Source of the DNA: Sphagnum magellanicum
Lineage: Eukaryota > Streptophyta > Sphagnopsida > Sphagnales > Sphagnaceae
Length of the DNA: 64,000 nt
Assembly (NCBI GenBank): GCA_021904315.1
Contig: CM038924.1
Span: forward strand, 12,388,026 to 12,452,025
Direction: 5' to 3'
Shown one piece after another: positions 1 to 12,998 of the stretch. Under the pieces are notes generated by a model. The model did no database searches and had not been told where the DNA came from. It saw only the letters and a list, made by a program, of their open reading frames with translations. The position numbers and the translations under genes were made by a program. Every line of letters starts with the position of its first letter. Positions within the stretch are counted from its first letter, which is position 1.

Positions 1-1225
1 CATTAAAAAGTATCCTAAGGCGAAAAGAAGAGTTATGGAAACTCAAATATTTCACCATGCAAAAATATAATCTTCAAAAAATCCTCCAAAAGAAACCAAA
101 ATCCTTCAAGATATCATAACTCTATAACTTATCTCAAGTTTCAACACAAGCCAAAATATCATCTTTCAAATTCCTCATATGAAAATAGACCTATTATCTA
201 GGGGCCAAAATCCCTTAAGCTACTACACCCTATAATGAATCTAAACACAATAGAATTTGTAGTACTTCCATTCATTTTTCACGTGGTGTCATTGAGATCA
301 ATCCTCTTCTGGCCTTGGCAATGTGATTGGCATGCGTGCAAATGGAAGCAGCCCTGCTCAAAAACATGTCCAAGCTGTGCACAAGTTTGAATCTGTGTGT
401 GGCTTCTAGATAGGTTTTTCTTTTTCCAAGTGGGCTTAGGGAATTGGGATAGGTACAAACCCCCACAAAAACCCACCTTATAAGTGTTAAGGTAATGAAC
501 CATGTGGGGGAGATGCTAGAATTAAAGGGCCTTGGTCCAATGTACCTTAAAGTGGACTCCCATTTTGAAAATGCCACTCCTTCATGGTTGTTAACTCAAC
601 ATACCTAAAGCATGGGATGGAACATGAATTAGACACTTATGTATCATGGGTTATTAGGATATGATCATCCTTTTCATCCCAAACTTTTTTTCAATGATTT
701 GGTAATGGAAAGTTGGACAGAAACATTTTTGACTCAGTCATACATGGTTTTAATATACAATATCCATGTGCCAAAAAAGTTACCAACTTATGAAAAATGG
801 ATTTCGTATGATTCGCATTTACCAAATTGCTATATCAAAAGTTTGTGATGCTAGGTGCAAAGGCACCTTATTCCTACTATTTAGAGGTGAAGACATGATT
901 CATGATTGGAAGGTATCATCCTCTCTAACATTGAAAAAACACAGCCATGGCTTTTACATTTTAGATTGTCTGACTTAGCAGCCCACTAGTGCAGCATCCA
1001 GCCTAAACCCTAAACCCATTACCACGCGGTTGTGGTTCATGTACAACTTAATCACCCAGGTTCCACCTCAGTAAATTATCTTGTAAACCCTCTACTTCCA
1101 CCTCATGTTAATTCTTAGCTAAACCAGTATGATTAGTAATGGGATGGGAATACATTTATAAAATGTTTTTTGGTCGACATAGCATCCATCCTAGATGGTG
1201 CGCTCGTTCACTCTGACCTTTGGAT
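1..1225. other. Gene-free left edge
   Basis: AT-rich unique-looking DNA. The open frames here are short, overlap on both strands and show no family motif. I see no splice-consistent exon, RNA gene or transposon end. Confidence 0.5.
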
Positions 1226-1632
1226 TGGAATACACTTCTGGGTTGATGAACCTTTGTACAGCCTGATTATTGTAGTGCACGGCTTGGGCACAAATTAAAT
1301 TAATTAATTAGTTGAATTTTTGAAAATTTATAAACCCTACAGGAATACACTTCTGGGTTGATGAACCTTTTGTACAGCCTGATTATTGTAGTGCATGGGC
1401 GGCTTGGGCACAAATTAAATTATTTTTTTATATTTTTTCAATTTTTTGAAAAATTATCAATCCTACAGGAATTCACTTCTGGGTTGAACCTTTGTACAAG
1501 CGTGCTTATTGTAGTGCATGGGCGGCTTGGGCGCAAATTAAATTATTTTTTATTTTGTCAAAACTTATCAACCCTATAGGAATACACTTCGGGGTTGAAC
1601 CTTTGTACAGCCTGATTACTTGTGAACCCTAT
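1226..1632. repeat. Tandem repeat, about 3.5 copies of a 111-126 bp unit
   Basis: Copies start near 1228, 1342, 1468 and 1579. Each begins GGAATACACTTCTGGGTTGA, goes on to GAACCTTTGTACAGCCTGAT and GGCTTGGGCACAAATTAAAT, and ends with a T-rich stretch and a short CCCTACA-like tail. Later copies lose three bases after GGGTTGA, and the last copy is cut off. Short open frames across it are by-products of the repeat. Confidence 0.85.
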
Positions 1633-4600
1633 ATGTCAGAAATATTTTAATTGTGAATTAGCTTACTACAAGGACAATAAGAAACCTGTGATAATTGTTG
1701 TCCATTTAATAAATATATTCGTTACTTATTGAAAATTTCCAAATTAAAAACTCATGTTTTAAAATTAAAAATTAAAAATATAATTAATTATTCAGCAATT
1801 GTGTGCCAAAGTTGCCAAGGTACTATTATAGTATATAGGTTTACAAGATTTGTTTGCAGGAAGTTGTGTTTCTCTCTCAGTATACTACCATGTGGCAAAA
1901 CTCCCATCTCTTGAACTTTCGAGTCATAAAGAACCGCAATGTATTTGCTTTGTATCACGAATTGACTCCTCTTGTTCAATTTGCTATTTATCTCTTGCAA
2001 TTTTGTAAGATTGCTGAAAGAAAAAGCAAGAAACAAAATTTATAGTTCTTTATGTAGGAGAAGGGCTCCTAATGGGTCTCTTCTCGCTTTTCAGATGACA
2101 GCAAGGCCATTCATGGAGTCAAGCTGACATTCAGAAAGGAGGAAGGGACTCATTTGGCAGCCCTTATGCAGTACGTAAAGCACTTGGAGAATATTTGTAG
2201 TGTATGTGGAGAGCACCTTATATCCATCAATTTCCCTCCTAGAAATGGGGATGGATATTATGCCTACTCCTCAAGGATGGGACAGAAATTATGCCTACTT
2301 GTAGGTGTAAGAACCCTACCACTATTGAGGAGTAGGCATAAGAACCCTCCCAGTCATATGCCTTGTGATATACATAGCTTTGGTTCATGATAAATTTTGC
2401 CTCGTGCTTTACAATAGGTAAAGCTCATGGGTGAGGGACATTCCCAAAACGCGGGGCTGGACTTAGCTATCGCCTTGTCCTATGCCCCTTATTTTGAGAA
2501 TACCCCCACCCTAGGGCTTTACCCTACACCAAAGGACACATAACACACTGGCAAACATTTTGCAGTTATGGAGGAGAGCCCTTTGCAAAGTACAATATTG
2601 CCTCCTCAAAATGGGGCCGCCTCTTGTTTTGAGCAGAACAGGCTTCCAGTTGTAGAATGTGGCTGCTTTTGGCATGATGTCCTTCCTGTTCAAAGATGAC
2701 TCTAATGTTGTACTATAAAGTTCAAGACACAAGGAACACTTATGAGTTCAAGACACAAGATAGACATGTAAATTTGAGAGCATTATAGTGTTATAAATTG
2801 GACAAGGGCACTACCAGAGTTTATATTATGCTCGGCTTCTGTGTCATGCTGCGAGGTCATGCCAATTCCAAACTGAAAAAGGGTTTTCTCTCTCCTGGAT
2901 TCACATTTCTTCAAGTGTATTCTCCACTGTTCATTCACATTGCAAGTCCAACTAACTGCACTAAATGGTGGAACCAGCAGGTGGCTGACTGTGCCAGCTA
3001 GGAAAATGGATGAAAAAAGTGGCCAGAGTGAATTACCACCCCATCCGTGCACCATCCACTGGATGGATGCCTGTTACAACTCAATTGTGGATGAACCTCA
3101 ACTGAGTTAATAGCCAGTTTCTCCTTAGTAGGGCATATTATCGGTACATAAGGAGGAACATAAGTGACTACTAGGCATAGATGCACAAGTTCTCTTTGGA
3201 CCCCATAGACAAAAAAAACCCATTCCTAGTGTGCAGTTTCTCTTGGAGTCCTTATGCGTTCCATGACCAACCCAACTACCCTAATTGGAGAGCAACTTAT
3301 TGAGCATATTTTTCCTTCTCCTCTTCTTGGGGCATTTCCAAAAAAAAAGGAATGGCCACTGTTGCAGGTCAAAATGCCCCACAAATTTATCTCATTTTCT
3401 TTCAGGAAAACAAACAAAAAATTAAACTCAACGCAGGTCTTTATACTTGGTAAAGCCCTTGGGTTTACCCTGCATAAAACCCAACCTTAAAAATGGCTGC
3501 ATTTCATGAGCATGATAAACATGACCAAGACCAAATCAGCATGCCTTTCTTGCTGATTGTACATGCCGACAATTCAGCTGCATTTCTCCCAAGCTCCCCA
3601 CATGTATTTCCTTGAATCGTTCCTTCATTTTAAAGGGGGTCGGGAAAATTTATTGTGTTTTTTTTTTCATGTTCTCATGCTTAGTCATCTCCATTTTGTG
3701 AGATTTTTAAAATTCTTCATCCATCGGCAGATTGGATGTGTGCCGAATGTTGGGTACACCCCACGAACAAGGGATCTATCGGAATTTGGGACATGCCCTT
3801 AACTCTTGTCTTAGGTGGGTCCCTTATTCTCATGAACCCCTCATCCTAGAGCTTTACCACTATATACTTACTGACGTGCCAGAGATTTCTTAGTGTATTG
3901 GGAGGGCACTTAAATTCCTTGGGTTCCCTCATAACATGAGAGGTCATCTTACATTTTTGGGTGGGCTCTTCCACATTTTGTAAGAGCTTCTGATTTTTTC
4001 ATTGCGCATGTCATGCCCTCAAACAGAGGTGTTACTAGAATTTGGTGCTGACCACCTGGATTGCAAACTCAAGCTTGTGCCTAATTTTGATAACACTGCA
4101 TCAAAGGGCTTTATCTACCACATAAATAACTTTTTAAATTTAGTCTTTATATTTGAAAGCACCTCCCATTACAAAAATTTCCTATTTTTCCATTTCAGAG
4201 ATTCTACAAAAATGTATGGTACCTTACAATTTTTGTAAGATTCCTAAATTTGAAATCATTCTATACATTTCAGAAGGAACTCATTTTGGGCTCTTCCTAG
4301 ATTCTCAAGCCCATCCCATCGTGGGGATGATAATTCTTAGCCACACCCTCAAGTCCCGGAAGAGCCACAATGGGGTTCATTACTCTATACTTTTCTCCTA
4401 GAGATATTTAGGAATGTAATGTGCCCCCTTCGTTCGAACAAAACTAGGAAATTTCCAGGAATGCTTTAGGCTTTTAATACAAGCCCCTTGTGGTGCTTAT
4501 AGACTCACCAGACTCTAGTAGTGTGGTGGTGTGCCTAGGAAAATAGATCATGTGCACCACACCTTTAAAAGGCTTGTCCAGTGTAGGTATAAATTACCAC

Positions 4601-4722
4601 ATGTTAGATAAGTGTTTGCCGGGCTAACCCACTTGCCAAACTGAAGAAAAGATACCAATAGCCTAATATTCCAAAACTTAAAAAAAAACATTTTAGGGAT
4701 GGGTAACAATTTCTAGGGGAAT
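1633..4722. other. Gene-free DNA with one strong inverted repeat
   Basis: No supported gene. A perfect 17-bp inverted repeat (TTATGCCTACTCCTCAA at 2258-2274 and its complement at 2325-2341) encloses a 50-bp loop. The rest is anonymous DNA without recognisable protein motifs. Confidence 0.5.
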
Positions 4723-4886
4723 GGAAGCTCATGGTTTGGTCCATCTACATTTGTGTAATGCACGGATGCTCATGGTATGGTCCATCTACATTTGTGGAAT
4801 GCATGGATGCTCATGGTATGGTCCATCTACATTTGTGGAATGCATGGATGCTCATGGTATGGTCCATCTACATTTGTATAATAATG
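4723..4886. repeat. Tandem repeat, four copies of a 41-bp unit
   Basis: The unit contains GCTCATGGTATGGTCCATC followed by TACATTTGTGGAATGCATGG. Copies start at 4723, 4764, 4805 and 4846. The middle two are identical and the outer two carry a few changes. As 41 is not a multiple of three, the repeat reads through all frames and creates spurious repeated open frames. Confidence 0.9.
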
Positions 4887-5990
4887 CACTTACACCACAA
4901 ACATGCAGCTGGCAAGATGTGGAATTGCTTTGTTAATGTGAAATTGTTACAAAATTGTGGCACACCTTATTCCATCGATCTAGTACTATTTTGTTGTAAC
5001 CTGAATTCTATATTCTATTCTGTAACCCCCTTTGAGGTAACTCTTTTTTGTTGTTGAATAGAGAAAACACTGAAAACCAGGAGCTTGAACTTGTAGAAAA
5101 AACCCCAGATTTGAGGGAAGCTTGGAAATATGTTTAAAACTTTACACCAAAATTTTATTCGCTTTGCTTTGAAATTTTGCAGGCTGGCAAAAAAATGCAA
5201 GAAATGGCATTTTTTTTTAGGGTTTTCTAATCAAAAAAAATTTCAAAAACTGAAATTTTATTTTTAAAATTTGCCAGTTCTGAGCAAACAATGTAGGAGG
5301 ACGCATAATTTTATTTTATTTTTAATTTTTTGCTAATTTTGTTTTATAAGTTTGAAGAAGATGCTAAATTCCAGTAAATCAAGACCCAGTTTCCTATTGA
5401 ACACTCAATATGTGCTGATTAGAAAATAAACAATCCTCACAAATACTATAGTGTGATTGATATTGATTAGTTGAGGGTGCCTCACAAGTCCAACCTTTTT
5501 TTTGCAACGAGTTATTTTGATTGGCCCATTGTAAAAAGAAATTGAAACTATGGAGCCTCCCCCCAAAATAGAAGATTCTATTGAAAGATGGAGTGCCTCC
5601 CCCTTTGGCCCACCTATATAGGTGAAAAGGAGAGGACTTTGGGCAAAACATAGGGGATTAAGGAGAGGTGCTATTGGGAACACCCTTTGGGAACACATTG
5701 AGAACTTAGGGAACATATTGAGAACCTGATGGGAGCCCATTTGGAACTTGAAGGGAACAAAGGAAAAATGAAAAAACTCTTCACACCCCCCCCCCCCCCC
5801 CCCCACCTCTCCCCAAAAAACTTAAGAGGAAAAAAATCAAGGCACCTTGAGTGCATGCTTCAGCCTACCCATTGGCTGCATGTATTTTTGGTTTGCAAAA
5901 CTGTTGGTCACCATTTTTGGCCTGGGCTAATAGCTGGGTCAGTGATTTGGGGACATAGTATAGTAGCAAAATGTGGTGTGTCCAAAAATG
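4887..5990. other. Gene-free DNA with a poly-C tract
   Basis: No gene seen. A run of 19 C at 5786-5804 sits in otherwise AT-rich DNA. The minus-strand open frames over it (poly-Gly) are artefacts of the tract. Confidence 0.5.
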
Positions 5991-7560
5991 GAAAATAAAT
6001 TATCACTGTTGGTATTGTGAAGCATCACAAAGTCTAAGTTTGGCTAAGTTGTTGATCGTCAATGTGGCTGCATGATTACATCAAAAAATTGGAAAAAAAC
6101 ACACCTGCATACCATAGACTAATGTTTTTGTTCCTGGTGAATTTTCACCAATCGGAGATTTTTTTTTCATGGTGACGATTTTTTTCTGGGGTCTTTCAGT
6201 TGCCAAATTTGGAAATTTAAAAAAAAAATCATCAGATTCAATATTATGTTCTAGTTGCTAGCCAACAATATAGAAATATGCTTAAATAATTGTTTTACAA
6301 GCCAAATTCGGTTAAATCATCTTATAGATGATTGCTCAACCAGCTACATCAAAAATTGAGAAATAGAACACACAGGGGAGCATACGTCCATCCCCAGACA
6401 GATTTCCACTTAACTGGCGACACTTTTGTACAGGACCATTAAAACAACAGTAGCCAGTAGACAGAACTTGTAATGCGACTCTCCCTAAAAATAGGGAAAA
6501 AAGCGAATATTTGACAACTTTTTTTTTTGAAAAAACAGAATTATCGCCAAAAAAAAGTGAATCATTGTGACCTTTTGGCGATTTTTCTTTTTTTTAAAAA
6601 GATTAGTACCTAGCAGTGACTCCTTTTTCCAGTTTTCTGATGTTGTGTCATTGGCTAGCATCCCAAGAATGGAGATTAAATTGTGACAGATTTTTTGAAC
6701 TTGTCTAAAAAAAATTTAAATAGTGAAAGAAAAACTCTTTCAAATTAAAATCAGAGTCCAAATATTACCAAAACTATTCCCAAAACATTTCCCGGAAATT
6801 TGGCGATTTTTTTCAGAATAAATGGGAATATTTGTGACAGAACATTCCATGATAAAATTCTTTTTCTCATTTTGGCGAAATTTGACACCACAAAAAAAAA
6901 AAAAAAAGGCCAGTACATAATAGGAACCAGCCTTTTTTTTTCACTGGCGAGATTTAGCCCAAAAATTTGAAAATGAAATAATTTTGGACGTTTTCAATCG
7001 CCATCAGTGAGGGGGAAAAAAATTTAATTGCTAGATTTTTATACTTGGTTTTCAGTGTGTGTAGCCAAAGATATAGACAGACAATTAAAGATTTGTACTT
7101 CATATCTGGTTTATAGCCAGATTTGGCTAAATCTTCCTATGGATGATGGCCATTTTTTTCTACCTCTTCCCATAGATGATCACGACTTCAGCTACATGGC
7201 AAAATTGAAAAAAAAACACCCTGCTGGTACCGAGTAGGCACCAGCCTGTTTTTTCCTGGCCAAATTTCGCCAAAAAGACAGATGAAAAATTATAAACTCG
7301 AAAAAAACTGATTTTGGAGGTCTTCAGTCACCAGAACTGAGGGGGAAAATAATAATAATAATAAAAATAATCGCCTGATTGGTTCATATGGTTCTCATTG
7401 TGTAGCCAAACATATAGAAGGATGATAAAAGATTTGTACTTTATTTATAGTTAAATAGCCAGATTTAGCTAAATCTTCCTAGGGATGATCGCCACTTTTT
7501 CTACATCTTCCAATGAACGATTGCCACTTTAACTTCCTAAAAAAACACACTGGTAGGCAA
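5991..7560. repeat. Array of degenerate dispersed-repeat copies (TAGCCAGATTTGGCTA family)
   Basis: Three related units run in the same direction. Each has a landmark like TAGCCAGATTTGGCTAAATC followed by CTTCCTATGGATGATGGCC (near 6300, 7116 and 7457), then CTACAT...AAAATTGAAAAAAAACAC. Between landmarks are shared CTGGCGA and GCCAAATTT motifs, GTGAGGGGGAAAA and AAAGATTTGTACTT. The two right-hand units are about 340 bp apart. Related stretches occur near 19.1, 26.3, 31.7, 33.4 and 52.8 kb. No coding capacity, so it is probably a non-autonomous mobile element or a decayed satellite. Confidence 0.6.
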
Positions 7561-9092
7561 TATGCAGGCAGGTTGCAGGAGCAAAGGCTGATGAACTCAC
7601 TCATTCACGCATCAAAAGAAACATGAGGAAAACAAAAAGGCCCTTCACTAAAAAAACGTGGGAAATAAAATGGGCCCTACAGCTACGACCACAGTAGGTA
7701 CTAGGTATCTAGCCCCACCCCGTTTTTGTTTCGTCTGCGTGTCCCCCCTCGCGCATGCTGCTGCTGCTAAGGACCCGTCTGTCGTCTCTTACGCACGCAA
7801 TTTTCCTCCTCCTCCTCCGTCTCATCGTCGCTTCCCTTCCTTCGCTGCTTCTCTTTGCCGAATTTTGCTTCTCCGCTCGTGTGCTCTGCGCAGGGGGCGT
7901 GGCGAGCAAACAAACTTGCGTGTGTAGGTATTCTTCTCACACTACTAGAGGTACTTACTCCTACTACTTCTGTCCACACTTGGCCGTTTCAAAATCGACA
8001 TCGCCTCCGGAAACTGTTGGTGGCAAAAGAAAAAAAAAGGCTTGTGCAAGAGGTTTTGAAACCACGTTTTGGAAACGAGTAAGTGACCTTTCCTCTTGTT
8101 CTTGTTCTTGTACCGGATCTACTGCAGTTGTTGCATCATTAGAGTCTTCATGACGTGTTGTTGTTCTTATTTCTGTTGCGGTTGATGTGATATTACAAAC
8201 GTTTGCGACACTGAAAGTTCTGTGAATTTCTTTCTCTCTCTCTCTCTCTCTCAGGTCTCTTTCTGTGTAGACCTCTACAGGAAACTCTCTTTCTGTTTCT
8301 GGTTTTGTCTTGTGAGGTTTTTTTCTTCTTCTGAACGTCTGTCTCCATTGAAGCAAATCTCCGACCATTAGTGTTTGACAATCTGTTGATGCGGGCGCGT
8401 GAAATCGGGCTTCGTTAAGCTCTTGTTGTTTGACGGAAGTCTTGTCGTGTTTGACGGACTTTTCCACGAGTTCTTTTTTTCTGTCGCCTTGATAATAATT
8501 CTTCGCATTTCAGGAAGTTCGGCCTCAGACTGCATGAGTTCACAGGTCTGGGAAAAACTAAGGATAAATCTAGTCATGACTCATAAGAATCCGGCAAAAA
8601 AAGGAAGAATTCTCGAACGTTTTCAATGCATGGTTTCGGTGCTTCAACTGTTATGGATCAGTATTGTTGCGGAGGATAAAACTGCATTGTTTGTCCAGAC
8701 TCTGTAGGCATTATTATTATGTAATTTTTTTCTGCTCACCGCTGCGTGCTCAGAACAAGATCTCTCAGTGGCAAACGCTTACCATTTAGACAACGTAGTA
8801 GTCTACCTGTCCATCAAGAGCTTTTGTTTCTGAGAGAAGGGATTTTGTTGAAGCTCTCGTGCTGCTCAGAAGGCTTGTCCGAGTTTCTATTTCTGTTCAT
8901 ATTGCAGTGAGATAATCTCACGTTCATCATGTTCGTTACTCTGCAGGAGAAGTAAAAGTCTCCAACGTTCCGGCATCAAGAAGTGAAAGCTTGCAAGCAC
9001 CGATTTGTTTGCATCTCCGGCCGCAGCCCGACATCATCACATCTGGAGAAGGCTGTCACAAACTTGACTGCACAGTTAAATTGTAGTTTGCA
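7561..9092 (+). promoter_or_regulatory. Upstream region and probable 5' UTR of the bHLH gene
   Basis: From about 7.7 kb the base composition becomes richer in C and T, as in plant promoters and 5' UTRs. There is a (TC)n run at 8233-8252. A donor-like ACGA|GTAAGT at 8079/8080 and an acceptor CTCTGCAG ending at 8946 would fit a non-coding first exon spliced to an exon leading into the start codon. This is inference; no transcript evidence is available. The long minus-strand frame at 7964-8467 is Arg/Glu-rich low complexity from the TC repeat. Confidence 0.4.
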
Positions 9093-9116
9093 GTGAGGAC
9101 TAGGGTCAAGAAAGAC

Positions 9117-12100
9117 ATGGCCGGACATGTGCAAAGGAGCAGCGGCGGATACGACCCCCATTTGCAACACCAATTACAGGCACTGCTTCACAGATTAGGC
9201 TGGTCTTATGCTGCTCTATGGAGTTTGAACCCTCGCTCAAGGTCAGCAGCCTACTGTTCTCCCCCCTCTCAAATATCGTCGGTTCCAGAAAGCCAAGCCA
9301 AGAATTCGCTTCTTTTCTTCCACATTAGGATTGACTGTTTCCCAGGCAGCTAGCTGGTGAATCAAAGATGCACGTGAACATGTCTGTCATGCGCTGCAGG
9401 ACGTTTGTATGGAAGGGAGGGTATTATCGAGTTGTGAATCCGAATGGGAAAGCGGGACAAGAGACATGGAATGCTCAGCGTTTCTACTCCACCTATAAGT
9501 CCTGCTCTTTTGCTCCTGGGCAGGGGTAAGCTCAGCGTTGCTCAGACTCATTCCGCTGACGTTGAACAAAACGCGCAAACTTTTCTCTTTTCAAACTGTA
9601 GATAGGTAGGTGGAACCTCCTCGGATGTTTACTAAGTACACACAGGATGATAATGGAGAGAGACATGGTGAGAAGCTGCTAGTGGAGCTGCTGCAGATAT
9701 ACATGTTGATGATGTTAAGAGACTCGTCCTGAGGAGGTGTCACCCCTTTGGACTGTGCAGATGTGTAGGGTTGGCACATACAGAGGGAAGATACTTGTGG
9801 CAGAGTGGCAAACCTTCCTTCCAGTACACTGCCTTGATGCAGTCTCAGTTCTTGATGGCAGCCAGCATTCAGGTAAGTCTCCCTTGCACACCAACTTACA
9901 TCATCCCCTGCTCTAATGATATCCCCAACTGCTTGTAGTATAGATGTAGGTATCTGCATTTCTTGGGGAATTTCTTCAAAGTCTTTCTGTATAAACTTGT
10001 TTCATGGGTGGGGAAAAAGAGGCCTATAACAGCTAGCCATTACGGCCTTCTTTTACATGAGCTGCATCAAATCTGTTTTGGAGAGCTCTGGTCTTGAGCT
10101 GGCAGGATTATGTGCAGAGGAAACCATAGCTTCCCAATCATAGTCCTTGTCTAGCCATCTTCCTGTTCTCTGTCTCCCAGAGAAGTCTGCATTTGCAACA
10201 TCTGCAACTAAATTTGTTCCATCCTTGCAAGATTCACTCCCAGGCTGGTTTCTTATTTTGATCCGTCCAATTTGAACTCTTGGAGTAGAACATTGGTTTA
10301 ATTGGTGTGGAAGAAGTATTCTTTGGACACTCTAGTTTTGAGTTGATTTTTTCTCCAAAGGGAGGGAGGTGCAAATATGATAGTGTGCAAGCAATTGATC
10401 TTATCTGATCAGAAAATTCCAGATCACCTTCATATTTCCTCTGAGCAGCCATGTTGAGTATCCCATTCTAATGAACATGATTTTGAAGATGCCATTTTGG
10501 GAGTTCTGACAATACTCCCCCCTATGCAAGCATATTATTAGGATGATCAAAGGCAGGTTGCAAGACAAAATGCCCATGATGGAAGAGAATTGTGAATATA
10601 GAGTTTTCAGATGACATTGTGAGCAGGTTAAGACTAAGGGGACATTAATTGTGGGGGTTGGATCAGACTGTGCTATGCATTCCATGTTTGGACAGCGTGC
10701 TGGAGCTTGGAACCACCAGCCTTGTAAGTCATGTACTTCACAATGCACCTGCATCATTTAACCAATCGCTCTGACTTGCAACTGTTGAACTTGAGCATCA
10801 AGATCACTCATGCCAATAAGTTTTCAAATTTATTTCCATATTTACAGAACTCCCAGTTAAGTAGAGACTACATGTGCATCATAACAAGAGGACAGGAATT
10901 GCCAACTGTAAAATATATGTACGGGTCTCATGAAGTGTGATTCTATACTGGTGGAGTGCAGGAAACAGAGAATTTGCCACTTGTGGAACAGATACAGTAT
11001 TTCTTGTCTAACAAGATCATGGCTCCTCTGGAATTTCCGAGCAATGCAAGCATGCAAGAAACAACTTCTGCAGCAACACAAAGTGAAATGCCTACCACCC
11101 ACTTTTCCTCCACAGCTTCACTCACTCAGCCTTCATCCTACCAGCCTGCTGTTGGCAACTTAATACAATTCCCAAGTCGCACAGGACTAATTACCTCTGA
11201 GGATCTCAATCAACCTGAGCTCAACTCTCCACTTGCAGTGCCTGAGCAGACATGGAGGTAATTGGTCCTTGACTTCTGGCATGCACAACTCCTCACATGA
11301 ATCACAATGCACTTAGCTCCATCAGGAACTATACCCATTGGCACTTGGACAGTGGATTCTAGCTATTGAAGCTGTAATTTTGTTTGAAAATATATTATCA
11401 ACCAGTTCATATGTTTGGTGCAGGTCAGCAAGCATGTCAAATTTGAGGAATGGCATGTTCAAACAACAAACTGAGCAAGCATGCCAAGAAAAGGATACTT
11501 CAAAAAGGATGGCTGTTGCAGATTCTGATGTGCTGACTACAGAGTGGAGACTAGCAAGATCTGACCTCCACACCCAGAGCTTGCTGATGAACTCTCGGTA
11601 CAGGTCTATGTCTGACACTCCTTCCACAAGTTTGAGTGGGAATGAGGATGTGTCTCAAGTTTCTACCTCACCTGATCATCCTGTGTCTCAAGTGGCAACC
11701 AGTCAGCGTGGTGATCGTGCTTCACCTTCCAACTCAAGCTCATCTGCAAGAAGGTTTGTGGTACAAAATTCACTTCTGAAGCTGTGCTCTTCCAAGATTT
11801 TGACATATAACACTTGTGGTTTCAAAGGCTGAGGAGTAAATTTTGCTTGAGAACTGAAATTGTCAAAGGAAATGTGGTCATCATATTCAGGTCATCGCCA
11901 AGCCAGGAACCTCAAAAACCAGATCTGAGCTTGAACAATTGTACAAGCTTGCAGCATCTCCGCAGCCCAGGAGGAGGTCCTGACTGCAATATTGAACAAG
12001 CTTTGAGCTTAATGCTTTCAGGAGGGCAAAACCCTTACACTGACGAGCATTGGAGGCAACTTGACTTCACCAGCAATACTCCTGAAACCTTGCGGAGAGT

Positions 12101-12998
12101 TGCTGTTCAAGAGGGCAGTGATCAGGATGTTGCTCTTCAAACTTGCAAATTCAGTAACATTAGAACTAGAGAAGAGCAGATGAATAGAAGTCCACAGGGA
12201 CAATTCAAAAGGTGGAAGAACAATCGAATTGTTGCCACAATGCCAAACATTCATGATGATCGTTCCCCAAATCAGTTTGTTCTCAGACGTTGCTTTCAGA
12301 TGTTGAAAAATCTTCCAGAGGCACCTGGGGTTGTGACCCAGTTGAAGGATGCTGGAAGTATTCAACATTGCAAGAGTATTCAAACAAGCGTGCCTGATCA
12401 GAGATTGGAGCCTGAAAGCAATCTGAGAATTAGTCATCATGGACTGGCAGAGCAACAACAGGTGCAAACTGAATCACTGCATGCGGCGACAGGTGGTGTA
12501 GCTCCAAGATCTGTAAAGAATATATCTGCTACTACAATATCTGCAGCAAGAGGTGTGCCGGCAGGCCATGATGAAGCAGCTGTGAACCATATGCTGGCTG
12601 AGCGTCGCCGCAGAGTCAAACAAAAGGAGAATTTCACTGTGTTGCGGAAGCTTGTGCCCATAATCTCTAAGGTCAAGACCTTCTGCAACAGCTTTAAATT
12701 AGTTGTTGACTTGCTGACAGACTAGCTTCCATCAAGATCTTCTTTGACATTTTTGAACACCTATGCTGAACATTGGATGTTGCTAAATTTGCAGGCAGAC
12801 AAGGCCTCAATTTTGGGAGATGCAATCTTGTACTTAAAGGACCTGCAGTCTAAGATTCAAGAGCTGGAGCAAAGCAACCAGGAATCAAAGCAGCGCTATC
12901 AGGAACTTGAGCTTAGGTACAAAGAAATTGAGCAGCAAAATAAGGAGCTTAAAGGTAACAGATTTATGAGTTCAGCCATTTCACAACCTTGCCCCTGA
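9117..12998 (+). CDS. bHLH transcription factor with MYC-type N domain (TT8/GL3/MYC-like)
   Basis: Predicted nuclear DNA-binding regulator of the plant bHLH group that partners MYB proteins. My exon model is 9117-9241, 9400-9525, 9761-9872, 10667-10723, 10962-11257, 11424-11753, 11891-12671 and 12795-12998. All junctions are GT-AG with matching phase, giving about 676 residues. Exons 1-5 encode the bHLH-MYC_N domain: LGWSYAALWSL, KGGYYRVVNP, FYSTYKSCSFAPGQG, LWQSGKPSFQ, then IQ|TVLCIP across a splice and VLELGTTSL. Exons 6-7 are a long Ser/Gln-rich linker. The bHLH starts near residue 575 (NHMLAERRRR, with the H-E-R contact residues). A splice falls inside the second helix region at IISK|ADKASILGDAI, and a Glu/Gln-rich coiled coil follows. 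An in-frame ATG at 9093 would add eight residues. The usual ACT-like C-terminus is not seen: the frame stops at 12998, or exon 8 may splice at 12954/12955 to an exon I could not find. Confidence 0.85.

Noticed and set aside
1226..1632. CRISPR-like array
   Set aside because: The units repeat along their whole length without unique spacers. The DNA is clearly plant nuclear, where CRISPR arrays do not occur. The same reasoning excludes the arrays at 16.1 and 42.4 kb.
2041..2390. Possible exon reading DDSKAIHGVKLTFRKEEG and HLAALMQYVKHLENI
   Set aside because: The two pieces look protein-like, but I found no family, partner exon or clear donor.
4731..5057. 108-codon frame with repeated MVWSIYIC
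   Set aside because: Created by the 41-bp tandem repeat, which cycles through all frames.
5405..5806. 133-codon minus-strand frame starting with poly-Gly
   Set aside because: Its start lies in the poly-C tract. There is no family motif.
7964..8467. 167-codon minus-strand frame rich in Arg/Glu
   Set aside because: It is produced by the TC repeat and C/T-rich leader of the bHLH gene, and has no domain and a biased composition.
12018..12467. 149-codon minus-strand frame
   Set aside because: Antisense shadow of bHLH exon 7, which is supported by splice phase and family similarity.
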